Shown: positions 25,958 through 35,580, counted from the stretch's first letter. The stretch is DNA of 57,607 nt from Bacteroidota bacterium (GCA_020402865.1 JADBYT010000036.1:1-57607); one strand, 5' to 3'. Numbers and translations are program-made. The notes: generated by a model not told the origin, from the letters alone.

Positions 25958-26686
25958 TTACTCGCTTTCTATTGATGAAGCCCCCGAAGTGGAACGGTTT
26001 ACGTTGCCAGGAGTGCCCGAATACACAAAATGAGATGCACCTGACGATTGTGCATTAAGTTTGCGGTTTACACGCATACGGGCTTCTGAAGCACCGGAAA
26101 GTGTAATGGTGAGATCATCCGCTGTAAATGCATCACCGTAAAGTTCTGATGCACCGCAGAGAATTACAGTAGCCTTATCAGCACGGCCTCTGATTTTGGC
26201 TTCAGAAGCACCATTGAGATTGAGTTCAATATTGGATGATTTCAGATTACCGTCAAACTCAGAGGCTCCGGAAAGCATAAGATCAATGGGTGCAGATGGA
26301 AACTCACCCACGAGTTTAAGCTCGGCAGCCCCGCTCAGGTCGCCACCTTTAAACTGCGGACCGGTAAGGCGTACTTTAAGCGGTTCGCTGTCGTGATTAT
26401 GAAAAGTACCGTTGAGCGAAAACACTAATACCTCACCCGACACTTTAGCCTTGGCGGCTTTCACCATTTCTTCGGGCCCTTCAATTTCGCACGATACAGT
26501 AGATGAATAACGGTATTCAATATCAAACACACTGGCAGCCTCGATTTTAGAAAAAGCACTTATTGTACGCTTCTGTTTAATCACAGGGCCATCACAAACA
26601 ATTGGTGTGGCAAAACTGAAATCAACAGCTTTAATCCAGAAAACAGCCACCAGGGCGATCAGAATGAGAGGAAATGCTTTTTTCAT
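25958..26686 (-). CDS. Head-GIN-domain (DUF2807) secreted protein 1
   Basis: A 242-residue exported protein with a signal peptide (1-20) and a right-handed beta-helix-like DUF2807 domain. Repeated turns are visible: DLSGAAELKLVG, LSGASEFDG, LNGASEAKIRG, LCGASELYG and LSGASEARM, each [L]-x-GASE. The start KRTISAFSKIEAASVFDIEY is the family hallmark. Ligand unknown; envelope adhesin or auto-transport roles have been suggested for relatives. It is one of a tandem pair with the next gene, 55 nt apart. Confidence 0.88.
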   Translation of the reverse strand: MKKAFPLILIALVAVFWIKAVDFSFATPIVCDGPVIKQKRTISAFSKIEAASVFDIEYRYSSTVSCEIEGPEEMVKAAKAKVSGEVLVFSLNGTFHNHDSEPLKVRLTGPQFKGGDLSGAAELKLVGEFPSAPIDLMLSGASEFDGNLKSSNIELNLNGASEAKIRGRADKATVILCGASELYGDAFTADDLTITLSGASEARMRVNRKLNAQSSGASHFVYSGTPGNVNRSTSGASSIESE

Positions 26687-26741
26687 TGTCAGGCGTTTTT
26701 GGTGTGGTGTGAATAATGCAATATAGCGTGGTTTGGAAGTG

Positions 26742-27437
26742 CTACTTGTGATTTATTTCTGAAAGGCCGCTCACGGTTTTTGCTACCGTTTTCGGTGAAC
26801 CCCAATAGGTAAGTTCGCCGAGGCCGGTTGTAGTTGCATCAAGTTTACCGGTAACGCTTATTTTGGCTGTGGCTACTCCAGAAACAGTTACCAGATAATC
26901 TTCCACAATAAGCTCACGTGCCTTAAGATCAACCGTTCCGCAAACGGATACATCTGCTCTGTCGGCCGTTCCTTCAAGTTTCACTTCGGCCACTCCACTG
27001 AAATTACCGCTGAGTACAGTGGCATTTATTTTACCGGTGAATTGCGAAACACCGGAAACGTTAAGGTCGATCGGACTTTTGGGGAAATCGCCGGCAATTT
27101 TGAGCGATGATACACCAGATAAGGTTGCTCCTTTAAACTCAGGCCCGGTAACAATTACTTTCACCTTAAAATTATTGTTCGCTACACAATTTTCATTCTC
27201 CAGAGAAATACGCAACACCTCGTCTTTTACTTCAACTACAGTTTGCTTTACCATTTTTTCATCACCGGTAATTGTACAACTGAGTTCCGACGATTGTGTG
27301 TAAATGACATCAAATATCGAGCTTACCTGTATTTTACTAAACGGCTCAATGGTTCGGTTTACACGCGTTTCGGCAAAAACCGAGGTGGTTAGTGTAAGCA
27401 AAACGGCGATGAACAGAAAGTGCATGTTTCTTTTCAT
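26742..27437 (-). CDS. Head-GIN-domain (DUF2807) secreted protein 2
   Basis: A 231-residue paralog of the 25958 gene: signal peptide (1-22, ending VFAET), NRTIEPFSKIQVSSIFDVIY, then beta-helix turns LSGVSSLKIAG, VSGVSQFTG, FSGVAEVKLEG and VSGVATAKI. Where the neighbour uses GAS at the turns this one uses GVS/GVA, so the pair has diverged in its repeat consensus. The tandem order and shared strand suggest an old duplication and one transcript. Confidence 0.88.
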   Translation of the reverse strand: MKRNMHFLFIAVLLTLTTSVFAETRVNRTIEPFSKIQVSSIFDVIYTQSSELSCTITGDEKMVKQTVVEVKDEVLRISLENENCVANNNFKVKVIVTGPEFKGATLSGVSSLKIAGDFPKSPIDLNVSGVSQFTGKINATVLSGNFSGVAEVKLEGTADRADVSVCGTVDLKARELIVEDYLVTVSGVATAKISVTGKLDATTTGLGELTYWGSPKTVAKTVSGLSEINHK

Positions 27438-27552
27438 AACAGAATGTGTTGGGTGTGATGGTGTGATTATCTGCTATGACGGATAACCGGGACTAAAAGT
27501 AACAGCTAATGCAAAAAATCAATCAAAATGACTGATTTTCAGCACAATAAAA

Positions 27553-29376
27553 TCAAACGAAATTTTGAAAATAAAAATCAACAAGGCGTTGATCGAGGAG
27601 AATATCGGCTTCGCGAAGCGGTTGTTTGAGGAACAATCCGTTGAGTGTACGGCAACGGCTGAGGGCCGTGTACACCTGTCCGCTGGCAAATGCTTTTCCG
27701 CCGGTATCGAGGATTACGCGGTCGAAGGTTAAGCCCTGACTTTTGTGAATGGTTACTGCCCAGGCAAGTTTGATGGGGTATTGCGTAAATGTGCCGCGAA
27801 TGCGTGTTTTTACACGGCGCTCAATCGGGTTCCAGCGGTTTTCGGTGAGTTCCCACGTTTCTTTGTACACGCGGTGTACTTCGCCCGACTGCAGCTGTAC
27901 TTCAATGGCTTCGTCGGAAATGAAGACTATTTTGCCGATGGTGCCGTTTACCCATCTGCGCCCTTCGGCGCCGGAATCGTTGCGGACGAAAATTACCTGC
28001 GCGTGTTTTTTGAGTTTGAGGAAGCGTTGTGTGGGGTGATCTTTCTCCGGGAAGTCGCCTTCGACGTAGGCTTCAAAGGTGTATTCTTCGTCGGGAAGTC
28101 CTGCGAGGCGGCGTTCGTTTTCGGCTTCGGCGGTGCGCAGGTAAGAAGTAAGCGTAATTACGAATTCATCGGCAGCGGGTGTATAGCCGGGTATGCAGCG
28201 TTCGTTTATTTGCGAAAGTGTGGCAGTGTCGCCCCGGCGGAAAGTGCGGATGCGGTTGAGCAGATCGGCAAAAGCGGCGTCGCCTTTCTGGCGGTATATG
28301 GTTTTCAGCTCTACCCGCATCGGGTTGAGCTGTTTGTATGCGGGCGCATCAAAAAAATAACCGCCTGCATATTCGTTGCCGAAAATATGCCGGTCGAATT
28401 CATTGTCGTTGCGCACCACCGGAGGCAGCTGAAACAAATCGCCCACGAGCACAAGCTGTTTGCCGCCGAAAGGAATTTCGGGCGAATCGCTGTTGATACG
28501 CAGTGAGCGTTCGATGGCCTGAAAAATATCCGAGCGCAGCATGGATACTTCATCAATGATGAATACATCGGTGCTGCGGATCATTTCTGCACGCGGTGAG
28601 CCGGGTGTGAATTTTTCGATGGCTTCATCGTCGGGCAGCAAAGGCCGCAGCGGCAAACGGAAAAACGAATGAATGGTATTGCCGCCTACATTGGTGGCCG
28701 CAATGCCGGTAAAGGAAAGCACCACAAATTTCTTGCGCGTGTGCTGGCAGAAATAATGAATGAAGGTGGATTTGCCCGTACCTGCTTTACCAATGATGAG
28801 AAAGCTGGCGGGCGTCTGCTCAATCTCATCATACAGCGGCCCGATTACGGGATCATTGAGATAATCGGCCGGCAGTTCGAAATTTCGGCGGTAAAAATCA
28901 GGCAAACTGATTTCCTGATCAAATACCGACACCTGCATGCTGCCGCTTTCAATCATACCAAAGAAATACAACTCACTGCCGCACCCGCGAAACGGATCAT
29001 TCATATTAAAGTCCTGCGCGCTGCTGTGCGCAAGCACTTTCAGTATATAATCGGCCTGCCGGAGCATCCAGCCAATGCCGCCCGGATTTTGTTTCACATA
29101 ACGCTGCGCATACTCCGCATTCAGCGTAATGCCCACGGCAGCCAGAAAATCAAGTATGCGCTGCGTGAGTTCACTTTCTTTCAGATAACTCCGTTTATCG
29201 GGCAGCGCCTGAAAATTATCCGGCAAATTTTCATCGTAGCCTTCCGGCCAGTGCTCCTCATCGCGCCCGTAGTAAAGCTGATACGCCAAAGCCTTCTGAA
29301 ACCGGCCTTCACGCACCATGGGCGAGAAGCGAAACTGATCAATCCAGACGGCCAGAAGTTTTTTGCTGATTTTCAT
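27553..29376 (-). CDS. Pif1/RecD-like superfamily 1 DNA helicase
   Basis: A 607-residue ATPase. After an uncharacterised N-terminal region (1-185) come Walker A GKAGTGKST (196-204), FTGIAATNVGGNTIHSFF (motif Ia), Walker B IIDEVSML (273-280), GDLFQLPPV (motif III) and the C-terminal UvrD_C_2 part with WAVTIHKSQGLTFDRVI and YTALSRCR (motifs V and VI). This is the Pif1 family order, 5'-3' DNA unwinding. Cellular role unknown; many Bacteroidota encode one copy. A TAGCTTTG box lies 9 nt before the ATG. Confidence 0.9.
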   Translation of the reverse strand: MKISKKLLAVWIDQFRFSPMVREGRFQKALAYQLYYGRDEEHWPEGYDENLPDNFQALPDKRSYLKESELTQRILDFLAAVGITLNAEYAQRYVKQNPGGIGWMLRQADYILKVLAHSSAQDFNMNDPFRGCGSELYFFGMIESGSMQVSVFDQEISLPDFYRRNFELPADYLNDPVIGPLYDEIEQTPASFLIIGKAGTGKSTFIHYFCQHTRKKFVVLSFTGIAATNVGGNTIHSFFRLPLRPLLPDDEAIEKFTPGSPRAEMIRSTDVFIIDEVSMLRSDIFQAIERSLRINSDSPEIPFGGKQLVLVGDLFQLPPVVRNDNEFDRHIFGNEYAGGYFFDAPAYKQLNPMRVELKTIYRQKGDAAFADLLNRIRTFRRGDTATLSQINERCIPGYTPAADEFVITLTSYLRTAEAENERRLAGLPDEEYTFEAYVEGDFPEKDHPTQRFLKLKKHAQVIFVRNDSGAEGRRWVNGTIGKIVFISDEAIEVQLQSGEVHRVYKETWELTENRWNPIERRVKTRIRGTFTQYPIKLAWAVTIHKSQGLTFDRVILDTGGKAFASGQVYTALSRCRTLNGLFLKQPLREADILLDQRLVDFYFQNFV

Positions 29377-29385
29377 GCGATACTA

Positions 29386-29393
29386 CAAAGCTA
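29386..29393 (-). promoter_or_regulatory. -7 box before the helicase gene
   Basis: Minus-strand TAGCTTTG is a perfect TAnnTTTG, 9 nt before the ATG and directly after the E2 terminator stem, consistent with a fresh transcript starting there. Confidence 0.5.
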
Positions 29394-29394
29394 A

Positions 29395-29424
29395 AACGTC
29401 CGGCACTGGTTTGTACCGGACGTT
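29395..29424 (-). terminator. Terminator of the 2-oxoglutarate dehydrogenase operon
   Basis: AACGTCCGG and CCGGACGTT pair over 9 bp with a 12-nt loop; on the minus strand TTTTAG follows. It lies 24 nt past the E2 stop. Confidence 0.75.
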
Positions 29425-29447
29425 CAAAAAAGTATCAAAATATTACC

Positions 29448-30704
29448 TTACAAACCCAGCACCACTTCGTCGGGATCTTTACCGCCGAAGATAAGCTTGT
29501 GCGGATTTTCAATCATCTGTTTTACGGCCACGAGGAAACTCACGGAGTCTTTACCGTCGATGATGCGGTGATCGTAGCTGAGTGCGATGTACATCATGGG
29601 GCGAATTACCACCTGTCCGTTTACTGCAACCGGACGATCAACCACATTGTGCATGCCGAGGATGGCGCTTTGCGGCGGATTGATGATGGGTGTACTCATG
29701 AGCGAACCGAACACACCGCCGTTGGTGATGGTGAATGTACCACCTGTCATATCATCCACGGTAATTTTTCCGTCGCGTGCTTTAATGGCAAGGCGTTTGA
29801 TTTCGGCTTCAATCTGTGCAAGGGTCATTGCTTCGGCATTACGCACAACGGGCACCATGAGGCCTTTGGGCGCGCTTACGGCAATGCCCACATCGCAGTA
29901 ATCGTGATAAACAATTTCTTCGCCGTCAATCTGTGCATTCACGCCCGGGAACTGGCGCAGGGCTTCGCACACGGCTTTGGTGAAGAACGACATGAAGCCG
30001 AGGTTTACGCCATGCTTCTCTTTAAATACGTCTTTGTATTTGTTGCGCAGTGTCATTACCGCACTCATGTCAACTTCGTTGAAGGTGGTGAGCATGGCGG
30101 TTTCCTGCTTCACGGCCACAAGGCGCTGCGCGAGTTTTTTGCGCAGGCTGGTCATTTTATCGCGGCGCTGGTTGCGTGTGCCGCCCCAGCCCTGCGCGGC
30201 AGATGCATCAAAGCCGTTGGCAATGGCGTTGAGTACATCGCCCTTGGTAATGCGTCCGTCTTTGCCGGTGCCGTTAAGCTTTGCGGCGGGTATGCCGTTT
30301 TCGGCCATCAGTTTCTGCGCAGCAGGCGAAGGATGTCCGGTGGCGTAGGTAGCTGTTTCGGCAGCCGCTGTTTTAGCGGGCTCGGTTTTCACGGCAGCCG
30401 GCTCGGCTTTTTGGGCTTCTTCTTTTTTGGCCGCAGGTTCGGCTTTGGGCTTGGCCGAGGGCTGCACCGATGTGTCAATGGTACACACCACATCGCCCAC
30501 TTTCACCGTAGTGCCTTCGGGCACCACAATTTTAATGGCTCCGGCTTCTTCGGCATTGATGGTGAGGGTGGCTTTGTCTGAATCTACTTCGCAAAGCTCT
30601 TCGTCTTTTTCCACCACATCGCCGTTTTGCTTGAGCCAACGGGCAATGGTTACTTCGGTGATTGATTCGCCGGGGCTGGGTACTTTGAGATCAATGATGG
30701 CCAT
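29448..30704 (-). CDS. sucB: 2-oxoglutarate dehydrogenase E2 (dihydrolipoyl succinyltransferase)
   Basis: A 418-residue TCA-cycle enzyme that transfers the succinyl group from lipoate to CoA. Domains: lipoyl (1-75, lipoyl-Lys44 in EVDSDKATL), an Ala/Pro/Lys linker, the peripheral subunit-binding domain (about 125-160, [15 protein letters not shown] and GRITKGDV), and the CAT domain (about 185-418) ending with the catalytic [12 protein letters not shown]2o rather than pyruvate E2 is supported by a single lipoyl domain and adjacency to E1o, 27 nt downstream of it. The E3 gene is not in this window. Confidence 0.95.
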   Translation of the reverse strand: MAIIDLKVPSPGESITEVTIARWLKQNGDVVEKDEELCEVDSDKATLTINAEEAGAIKIVVPEGTTVKVGDVVCTIDTSVQPSAKPKAEPAAKKEEAQKAEPAAVKTEPAKTAAAETATYATGHPSPAAQKLMAENGIPAAKLNGTGKDGRITKGDVLNAIANGFDASAAQGWGGTRNQRRDKMTSLRKKLAQRLVAVKQETAMLTTFNEVDMSAVMTLRNKYKDVFKEKHGVNLGFMSFFTKAVCEALRQFPGVNAQIDGEEIVYHDYCDVGIAVSAPKGLMVPVVRNAEAMTLAQIEAEIKRLAIKARDGKITVDDMTGGTFTITNGGVFGSLMSTPIINPPQSAILGMHNVVDRPVAVNGQVVIRPMMYIALSYDHRIIDGKDSVSFLVAVKQMIENPHKLIFGGKDPDEVVLGL

Positions 30705-30731
30705 AATCGGATGCGCTCGGATGTGTGTGAA

Positions 30732-33485
30732 TTATACTTTTTCGGGTGTGGTTGCGGCCACGCCCATTACTGATTCAATAATTTCCTGTTGCTCGCGGTT
30801 GTGCATTTTGGCAAAACCGGTGGCCGGACTGGCTGCTTCCTCGCGGCCTGCGTAAGTGAGCTGAATGCCGTTGTTGCGCCCGTTCAGATCGCGGAAACGA
30901 CGGTCAACAAACGTCCACGGCCCCATGTTCTCAGGCTCTTCCTGTGCCCAGATAAACTCAGTGGCTTTGCTGTATTTTTTCAGCAATGCGTTTATCTGTG
31001 CCGCGGGGAACGGATAGAGCTGTTCGAGACGCACAATGGCCGTGTCGGTGCGGCCTGTTTTGGTGCGCTGTTCATCGAGATCGTAATAAATTTTGCCGGA
31101 GCAGAACACCACGCGTTTTACCGAAGCCGCTTTCACGCTGTCATCAGCAAGCACTTCCATAAATCCGCCTTCGGTAAAATCAGCCAGTTTCGATACACAG
31201 GCCGGATACCGCAGCAGTTTCTTGGGTGTAAAACACACCAGCGGCTTGCGGAAATCGCGCTTGAGCTGGCGGCGCAGCACGTGAAACTGCTGGGCCGGTG
31301 TAGTGGTGTTTACCACCTGAATATTGTTCTCGGCACAGAGCTGCAGGAATCGCTCAATGCGCGCACTCGAGTGCTCAGGCCCCTGGCCTTCGTAGCCATG
31401 CGGAAACAGCATTACCAGACCATTCATGCGGCGCCACTTGTACTCGGCACTGCTCAGGAACTGATCGAAAATAATCTGTGCGCCGTTGTTGAAATCGCCG
31501 AACTGTGCCTCCCAGATGGTCAGTGCGCCCGGTGCAGCCATGGCATAGCCATACTCAAAACCAAGCACGCCGTATTCCGAAAGGTGCGAGTTGTATATAT
31601 CAAGACGCTTTGCTGCACCAATGTTGTTGAGCGGCAAATACTCTTCTTCCGAATCCTCCACTTTCACCACTGCATGGCGGTGCGAGAACGTACCACGCTC
31701 CACATCCTGACCACTGAAGCGGATGAAATGTCCTTCGTTCATCAACGTAGCGTAAGCCATAAGCTCACCCATTGCCCAATCGTAAGCATCTTTCTCAATC
31801 ATCGACTGACGGTCTTTGAAGATGTTTTCGATTTTGTTGAAGAACTTTTTATCGGCCGGAAGCTGTGTGGTTTTCTTAGCAAGGTTGAGGAACAATGTTT
31901 TCTCCACCGCTGTTGCCGGCGACTTCTCAAAATCTTCTGCAGTAGCCATGCGCATACCTTTCCAGACCCCGTCGAGGAACGAAGTAATTTTGGCTTTGTT
32001 GGTCTGCTTGGCCATGTTGAGTTTATCCTGAAGCTCGTCTTTGAAGGCTTTTTCCATGGCTTTGGCCATTTCGGCTTCAATAGCTCCCTGCTCGGTAAGT
32101 TGCTTTACATAAATCTCGCGCGGGTTGGGATGCTTGGCAATGGCTTTGTAAAGCAGCGGCTGTGTAAAGCGCGGCTCATCGCCTTCGTTGTGCCCGTATT
32201 TGCGGTAACCGAGCAAATCAATAAACACATCGCGGCCAAAGGTCTGGCGGAATTCGATGGCCAGTTTCGATACGAAAGCCACAGCTTCCACATCGTCGCC
32301 GTTTACGTGAAACACCGGCGAAAGCACCACTTTGGCCACATCGGTGCAGTAAGTGCTCGAACGCGCATCGAGATAGTTTGTGGTAAAACCAACCTGGTTG
32401 TTGGTTACAATATGTACAGTGCCGCCGGTTTTGTAACCGTCCAGCAAACTCATCTGAATTACTTCATACACAATTCCCTGACCGGCAATAGCGGCATCGC
32501 CATGCAGCAGAATCGGACAAATGCGTTTCAGGTCGCCGTCGTACTTCTGGTCGATTTTAGCGCGCACAATACCTTCCACAACCGGGTCAACCGCTTCGAG
32601 GTGCGACGGGTTGGGTGTAAGGCTGATGTGTACGGGCTTGCCGCTGTTTGAAGTCTGGTCGCTGCTGTAGCCCATGTGATACTTCACGTCGCCGTCGTAG
32701 GCCGCATCTTCGGTAAGCGCGCCCTCAAACTCGGTGAAAATATCTTCGTAGGTTTTATTGAGAATATTGGCAAGCACGTTGAGGCGGCCACGGTGTGCCA
32801 TACCCATTACGTATTCCGAAATACCCAGATCGGCGCCGTGTTCCATCAGTGTATCGAGGGCGGGAATGAGTGTTTCACTGCCTTCGAGCGAGAAACGTTT
32901 CTGGCCTACAAACTTGGTGTGCAGGAAGTTTTCGAACACCACCGCCTGATTGAGTTTGGTGAGAATATCTTTTTTCTCCTCAATGCTGAAATTGGGGGTG
33001 TTTCGTGTGCCTTCCATTTTTTCCTGGAGCCATTTAATGATTTCCGGGTTGCGGATATACATGTATTCGGCGCCAATGGAATGGCAGTAGGTTTGTTTGA
33101 GATGCGCGATGATATCGCTGAGTTTTGCAGGACCGATACCGATTTGTGTGCCGGCCTGAAACACGGTTCCGAGGTCGGCCTGCTCGAGACCGAAGTTTTC
33201 GATATCGAGTGTGGGCAGGTATTTGCGGCGTTCGCGCACCGGGTTTGTTTGCGTAAACAGGTGGCCGCGTGTACGGTAGCCGTTTATGAGGTTAATTACA
33301 TTAAACTCTTTACGCACCTGCGAAGGAATTTCGCCGGTGTCTTCGAAGTTTTTCCGGGCAAATTCAAAGCCCTCGAAAAAACGTTGCCAGCTGATATCAA
33401 CCGAAGTTTTATCGGTGAGATAGTGCTGATAGAGTGATTCAACGGCAACTATTTCGGCGTTGCCCAGATAAGATTGTTCGCTCAT
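30732..33485 (-). CDS. sucA: 2-oxoglutarate dehydrogenase E1 component
   Basis: A 917-residue thiamin-diphosphate enzyme that decarboxylates 2-oxoglutarate and succinylates E2 lipoate. Seen: N-terminal E2-binding segment (SYLGNAEIVAVESLYQHY), GMAHRGRLNVLANILNK, HGDAAIAGQGIVYE and NNQVGFTT (ThDP/Mg site, GDAA-x-NNQ pattern), and C-terminal FGDFNNGAQIIFDQF and MLFPHGYEGQGPEHSS. Length matches OdhA/SucA. It is the first gene of the E1-E2 operon. A TAACTTTG box lies at 33513-33520 on the minus strand, 27 nt upstream. Confidence 0.96.
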   Translation of the reverse strand: MSEQSYLGNAEIVAVESLYQHYLTDKTSVDISWQRFFEGFEFARKNFEDTGEIPSQVRKEFNVINLINGYRTRGHLFTQTNPVRERRKYLPTLDIENFGLEQADLGTVFQAGTQIGIGPAKLSDIIAHLKQTYCHSIGAEYMYIRNPEIIKWLQEKMEGTRNTPNFSIEEKKDILTKLNQAVVFENFLHTKFVGQKRFSLEGSETLIPALDTLMEHGADLGISEYVMGMAHRGRLNVLANILNKTYEDIFTEFEGALTEDAAYDGDVKYHMGYSSDQTSNSGKPVHISLTPNPSHLEAVDPVVEGIVRAKIDQKYDGDLKRICPILLHGDAAIAGQGIVYEVIQMSLLDGYKTGGTVHIVTNNQVGFTTNYLDARSSTYCTDVAKVVLSPVFHVNGDDVEAVAFVSKLAIEFRQTFGRDVFIDLLGYRKYGHNEGDEPRFTQPLLYKAIAKHPNPREIYVKQLTEQGAIEAEMAKAMEKAFKDELQDKLNMAKQTNKAKITSFLDGVWKGMRMATAEDFEKSPATAVEKTLFLNLAKKTTQLPADKKFFNKIENIFKDRQSMIEKDAYDWAMGELMAYATLMNEGHFIRFSGQDVERGTFSHRHAVVKVEDSEEEYLPLNNIGAAKRLDIYNSHLSEYGVLGFEYGYAMAAPGALTIWEAQFGDFNNGAQIIFDQFLSSAEYKWRRMNGLVMLFPHGYEGQGPEHSSARIERFLQLCAENNIQVVNTTTPAQQFHVLRRQLKRDFRKPLVCFTPKKLLRYPACVSKLADFTEGGFMEVLADDSVKAASVKRVVFCSGKIYYDLDEQRTKTGRTDTAIVRLEQLYPFPAAQINALLKKYSKATEFIWAQEEPENMGPWTFVDRRFRDLNGRNNGIQLTYAGREEAASPATGFAKMHNREQQEIIESVMGVAATTPEKV

Positions 33486-33571
33486 GCCTGCTTGCGTTCA
33501 AAAACGGTGTGGCAAAGTTAACGGTTTCGGGCAATTTGAGCGGGCTGAAACGGGGGAAATACACTGACCGG

Positions 33572-33934
33572 CTATTTCCCGTAGTTGCAGCGCAGCCAAA
33601 CCTTCTGCAAGGCGCGTATAATCATAAGTTCGGCCAGTACAGCTTCAGGAGAAACAGCTTTAGCGAGTGCAGATTTAATGTTTTTTTCAGGTACGTCAAC
33701 CCGGTAAAGCAGTTGCTGAAGATGCGGGCTTACACTTGGGTGACCAAGCCGGGCAGCCACTGCATCGCGGAAATCGAATACATTGATAAAGTGTACACCT
33801 TCAAAACCTGCTTCGCAGCCGGCTCCGGCAAAATCGCGGGCCAGCTGGGCCACGGCATCGGGCAGCAGGGCTTCCAGCAAGGGATCGGCAGCCAAAGGTG
33901 CGCCAAATTGCAAGGCGGGATGCAGCTCACTCAT
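33572..33934 (-). CDS. Conserved-looking small protein, unknown function
   Basis: A 120-residue cytoplasmic protein. The C-terminal 80 residues (FINVFDFRDAVAARLG, LQQLLYRVDVPEKN, and LAELMIIRALQKVWLR) resemble a short Bacteroidota family I recall but cannot name. The first 35 residues are Ala/Leu-rich and less convincing. Its ATG overlaps the stop of the upstream 60-aa frame (TGATG), so translation is coupled. It is the last gene of the [2Fe-2S]-protein operon. Confidence 0.7.
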   Translation of the reverse strand: MSELHPALQFGAPLAADPLLEALLPDAVAQLARDFAGAGCEAGFEGVHFINVFDFRDAVAARLGHPSVSPHLQQLLYRVDVPEKNIKSALAKAVSPEAVLAELMIIRALQKVWLRCNYGK

Positions 33935-34116
33935 CAGGAAGCGCGTGTGAAGGTTATTGCTGTGATATCAACTAAGCCGTAATGCGCCAGCTGCTCATGC
34001 ACCGACCATTTCCCATGTATTACAGGCTGCCGCAACTGCCTACCTGTGGCGTGCTGCAGCAAACCGTTGAGCATAAGCTGCTGTGTGGCAAAACGGTTAT
34101 ACTGGTGCAGCGGCAT
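33934..34116 (-). pseudogene. DinB-like N-terminal fragment (60 aa)
   Basis: Residues 1-60 resemble the first helices of DinB/DUF664-type proteins, with the hallmark GKWSVHEQLAHYGLVD (interior of 35-50), but the frame stops where a DinB protein needs another 100 or so residues and the metal-binding His triad. It starts 3 nt after the ferredoxin-like gene and its stop overlaps the next start. Either a truncated gene still translated for coupling, or a frameshifted remnant. No continuation is seen in the other two frames. Confidence 0.5.
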
Positions 34117-34119
34117 GGT

Positions 34120-34461
34120 TTAAGGGTTGGGAGCCGTGCGTTTTAGCTTAAGCCGTTCTACCGGGCGGTTGTTGAGTATGTGCTCGTACACAATTTCAGG
34201 CACGTCGGCCGGCTGCACGTTTACATAAAAAATACCGTCGGGATATACAGCTACTGTGGGGCCGAAATCGCAGATATCGAGGCACCCGGCTTTTTGTGCG
34301 CGCACGCGGAGTTCGGCAGGCTTGTCTTTAAGGTGTTCTTTAAATGCAGCCACCAGTTCAAGCCCGTGTGCTTCGCCGCAGCTAAGCCTTGCCGCGCCTT
34401 CTTTGCGCTGGTTGGTGCATACAAAAATATGTTTGTGGTAAACCGGTTCTTCGTGGTTCAT
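34120..34461 (-). CDS. Thioredoxin-like [2Fe-2S] ferredoxin-domain protein
   Basis: A 113-residue protein with Cys15 (HIFVCTNQR), Cys28 (RLSCGE), Cys60 and Cys64 (AGCLDICDFGP), the four ligands of thioredoxin-fold [2Fe-2S] ferredoxins related to NuoE. YPDGIFYVNV and EIVYEHI complete the family pattern. The start at 34461 is chosen because the fold begins there; a longer frame overlaps the divergent gene. It probably carries electrons for an unknown partner. It heads the operon with the DinB fragment and the 120-aa protein. Confidence 0.87.
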   Translation of the reverse strand: MNHEEPVYHKHIFVCTNQRKEGAARLSCGEAHGLELVAAFKEHLKDKPAELRVRAQKAGCLDICDFGPTVAVYPDGIFYVNVQPADVPEIVYEHILNNRPVERLKLKRTAPNP

Positions 34462-34571
34462 AGCAATAATTTTCAACGGTAAAGTTACACAAACATCAAT
34501 GCCGGTTTGCCAGCAGAAAAGCGATTCGCGGCACAACATTTGTGCATCCGGGCTGTTTTGAAAGGGCATTT

Positions 34572-35486
34572 ATGAAGAAACACGTACTTATTACCGGCGG
34601 CTCCGGACTGGTGGGCACACACCTGAGCAGGCTTTTACTGCAAAAAGGCTACAGCGTTTCGCATTTGGGCAGGGGCAAAAAAAACGCGGCGCAGGGCATT
34701 TCGTTTTTCGGGTGGGATCCTGCACGCGGCTACATGGAGCCCGGCGCATTGGATAATGCAGATTATATCATTCACCTTGCCGGTGCCGGCGTGGCCGATG
34801 AGAAGTGGACTGCCGCGCGCAAAAAGCTAATCATCGACAGCCGCGTGCAATCGGCACAGCTGCTGGTAAACGAATTGCAGAAAGCCGGTAAAAAGCCCGA
34901 AGCCTTTATTTCTGCCTCCGCCATTGGCTGGTATGGCATGACCACCACCGAACGCATTTGCGAAGAAACCGACACCGCCCACAGCGATTTCTTCGGCGAG
35001 TGCTGCCGCCTCTGGGAAGAAAGCGTTGAGCCGGTTTCGGCAATGCACATACGTCTGGTGAAACTACGTATCGGCATTGTGCTTGCCCGCGAAAGCGGCT
35101 TTCTGCCCAAAGTATCGGCACCCGTAAAATGGCTGGCCGGCTCACCGCTTGGCAGCGGCAAACAATGGGTGCCGTGGATACACATAGATGATCTTTGCCG
35201 CATGTTTCTGCAAGCCATTGAACAACCTGCCATGCAAGGAGTGTATAATGCCGCAGGTCCGCAACACCTTACCAATAAAGAAATCACCAAAGCCATTGGC
35301 AAAGCCCTGCGAAAACCGGTTTTTCTGCCTGCCGTACCCGCATTCGCCCTCAAACTCGCCCTCGGCGAAATGGCGCAAATGATTCTCAACGGCAACCGCA
35401 TTTCCAATCAGAAAATACTACGCACAGGCTTTACCTACAAATACAACACGATCGAAAAAGCACTGCACAATTTGTTGCAGAAATAA
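34572..35486 (+). CDS. TIGR01777-family NAD(P)-dependent oxidoreductase/epimerase
   Basis: A 304-residue short-chain dehydrogenase-like protein: nucleotide-binding ITGGSGLVGTHLSRLLL (7-23), VSHLGRG, DYIIHLAGAGVADEKW, SASAIGWYG and a C-terminal DUF1731-like segment (NGNRISNQKILRTGF). This matches the YfcH/TIGR01777 subfamily; reaction not established. The ATG at 34572 is chosen because the Rossmann motif follows at once. It is divergent from the ferredoxin-like gene and ends at a strong shared terminator. Confidence 0.9.
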   Translation: MKKHVLITGGSGLVGTHLSRLLLQKGYSVSHLGRGKKNAAQGISFFGWDPARGYMEPGALDNADYIIHLAGAGVADEKWTAARKKLIIDSRVQSAQLLVNELQKAGKKPEAFISASAIGWYGMTTTERICEETDTAHSDFFGECCRLWEESVEPVSAMHIRLVKLRIGIVLARESGFLPKVSAPVKWLAGSPLGSGKQWVPWIHIDDLCRMFLQAIEQPAMQGVYNAAGPQHLTNKEITKAIGKALRKPVFLPAVPAFALKLALGEMAQMILNGNRISNQKILRTGFTYKYNTIEKALHNLLQK

Positions 35487-35536
35487 CAACTGCGCCAACC
35501 CGTCAATTACGTATAAACAAATCAATACTTTTTCAA

Positions 35537-35580
35537 TAAACAAATAAGAGCACACCCAATGGTATGCTCTTATTTGTTTA
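35537..35580. terminator. Bidirectional terminator with 16-bp perfect stem
   Basis: TAAACAAATAAGAGCA (35537-35552) and its exact reverse complement (35565-35580) enclose a 12-nt loop between convergent genes. A/T flanks supply U-runs in both directions. Confidence 0.9.

Noticed and set aside
29499-30581. 360-codon open frame opposite the E2 gene
   Set aside because: Antisense shadow with His/Phe/Gly-rich low-complexity text; the minus-strand gene has complete E2 motifs.
30789-32651. 620-codon open frame on the plus strand opposite sucA
   Set aside because: Antisense shadow of a well-supported 2-oxoglutarate dehydrogenase E1 gene; its translation has no domain pattern.
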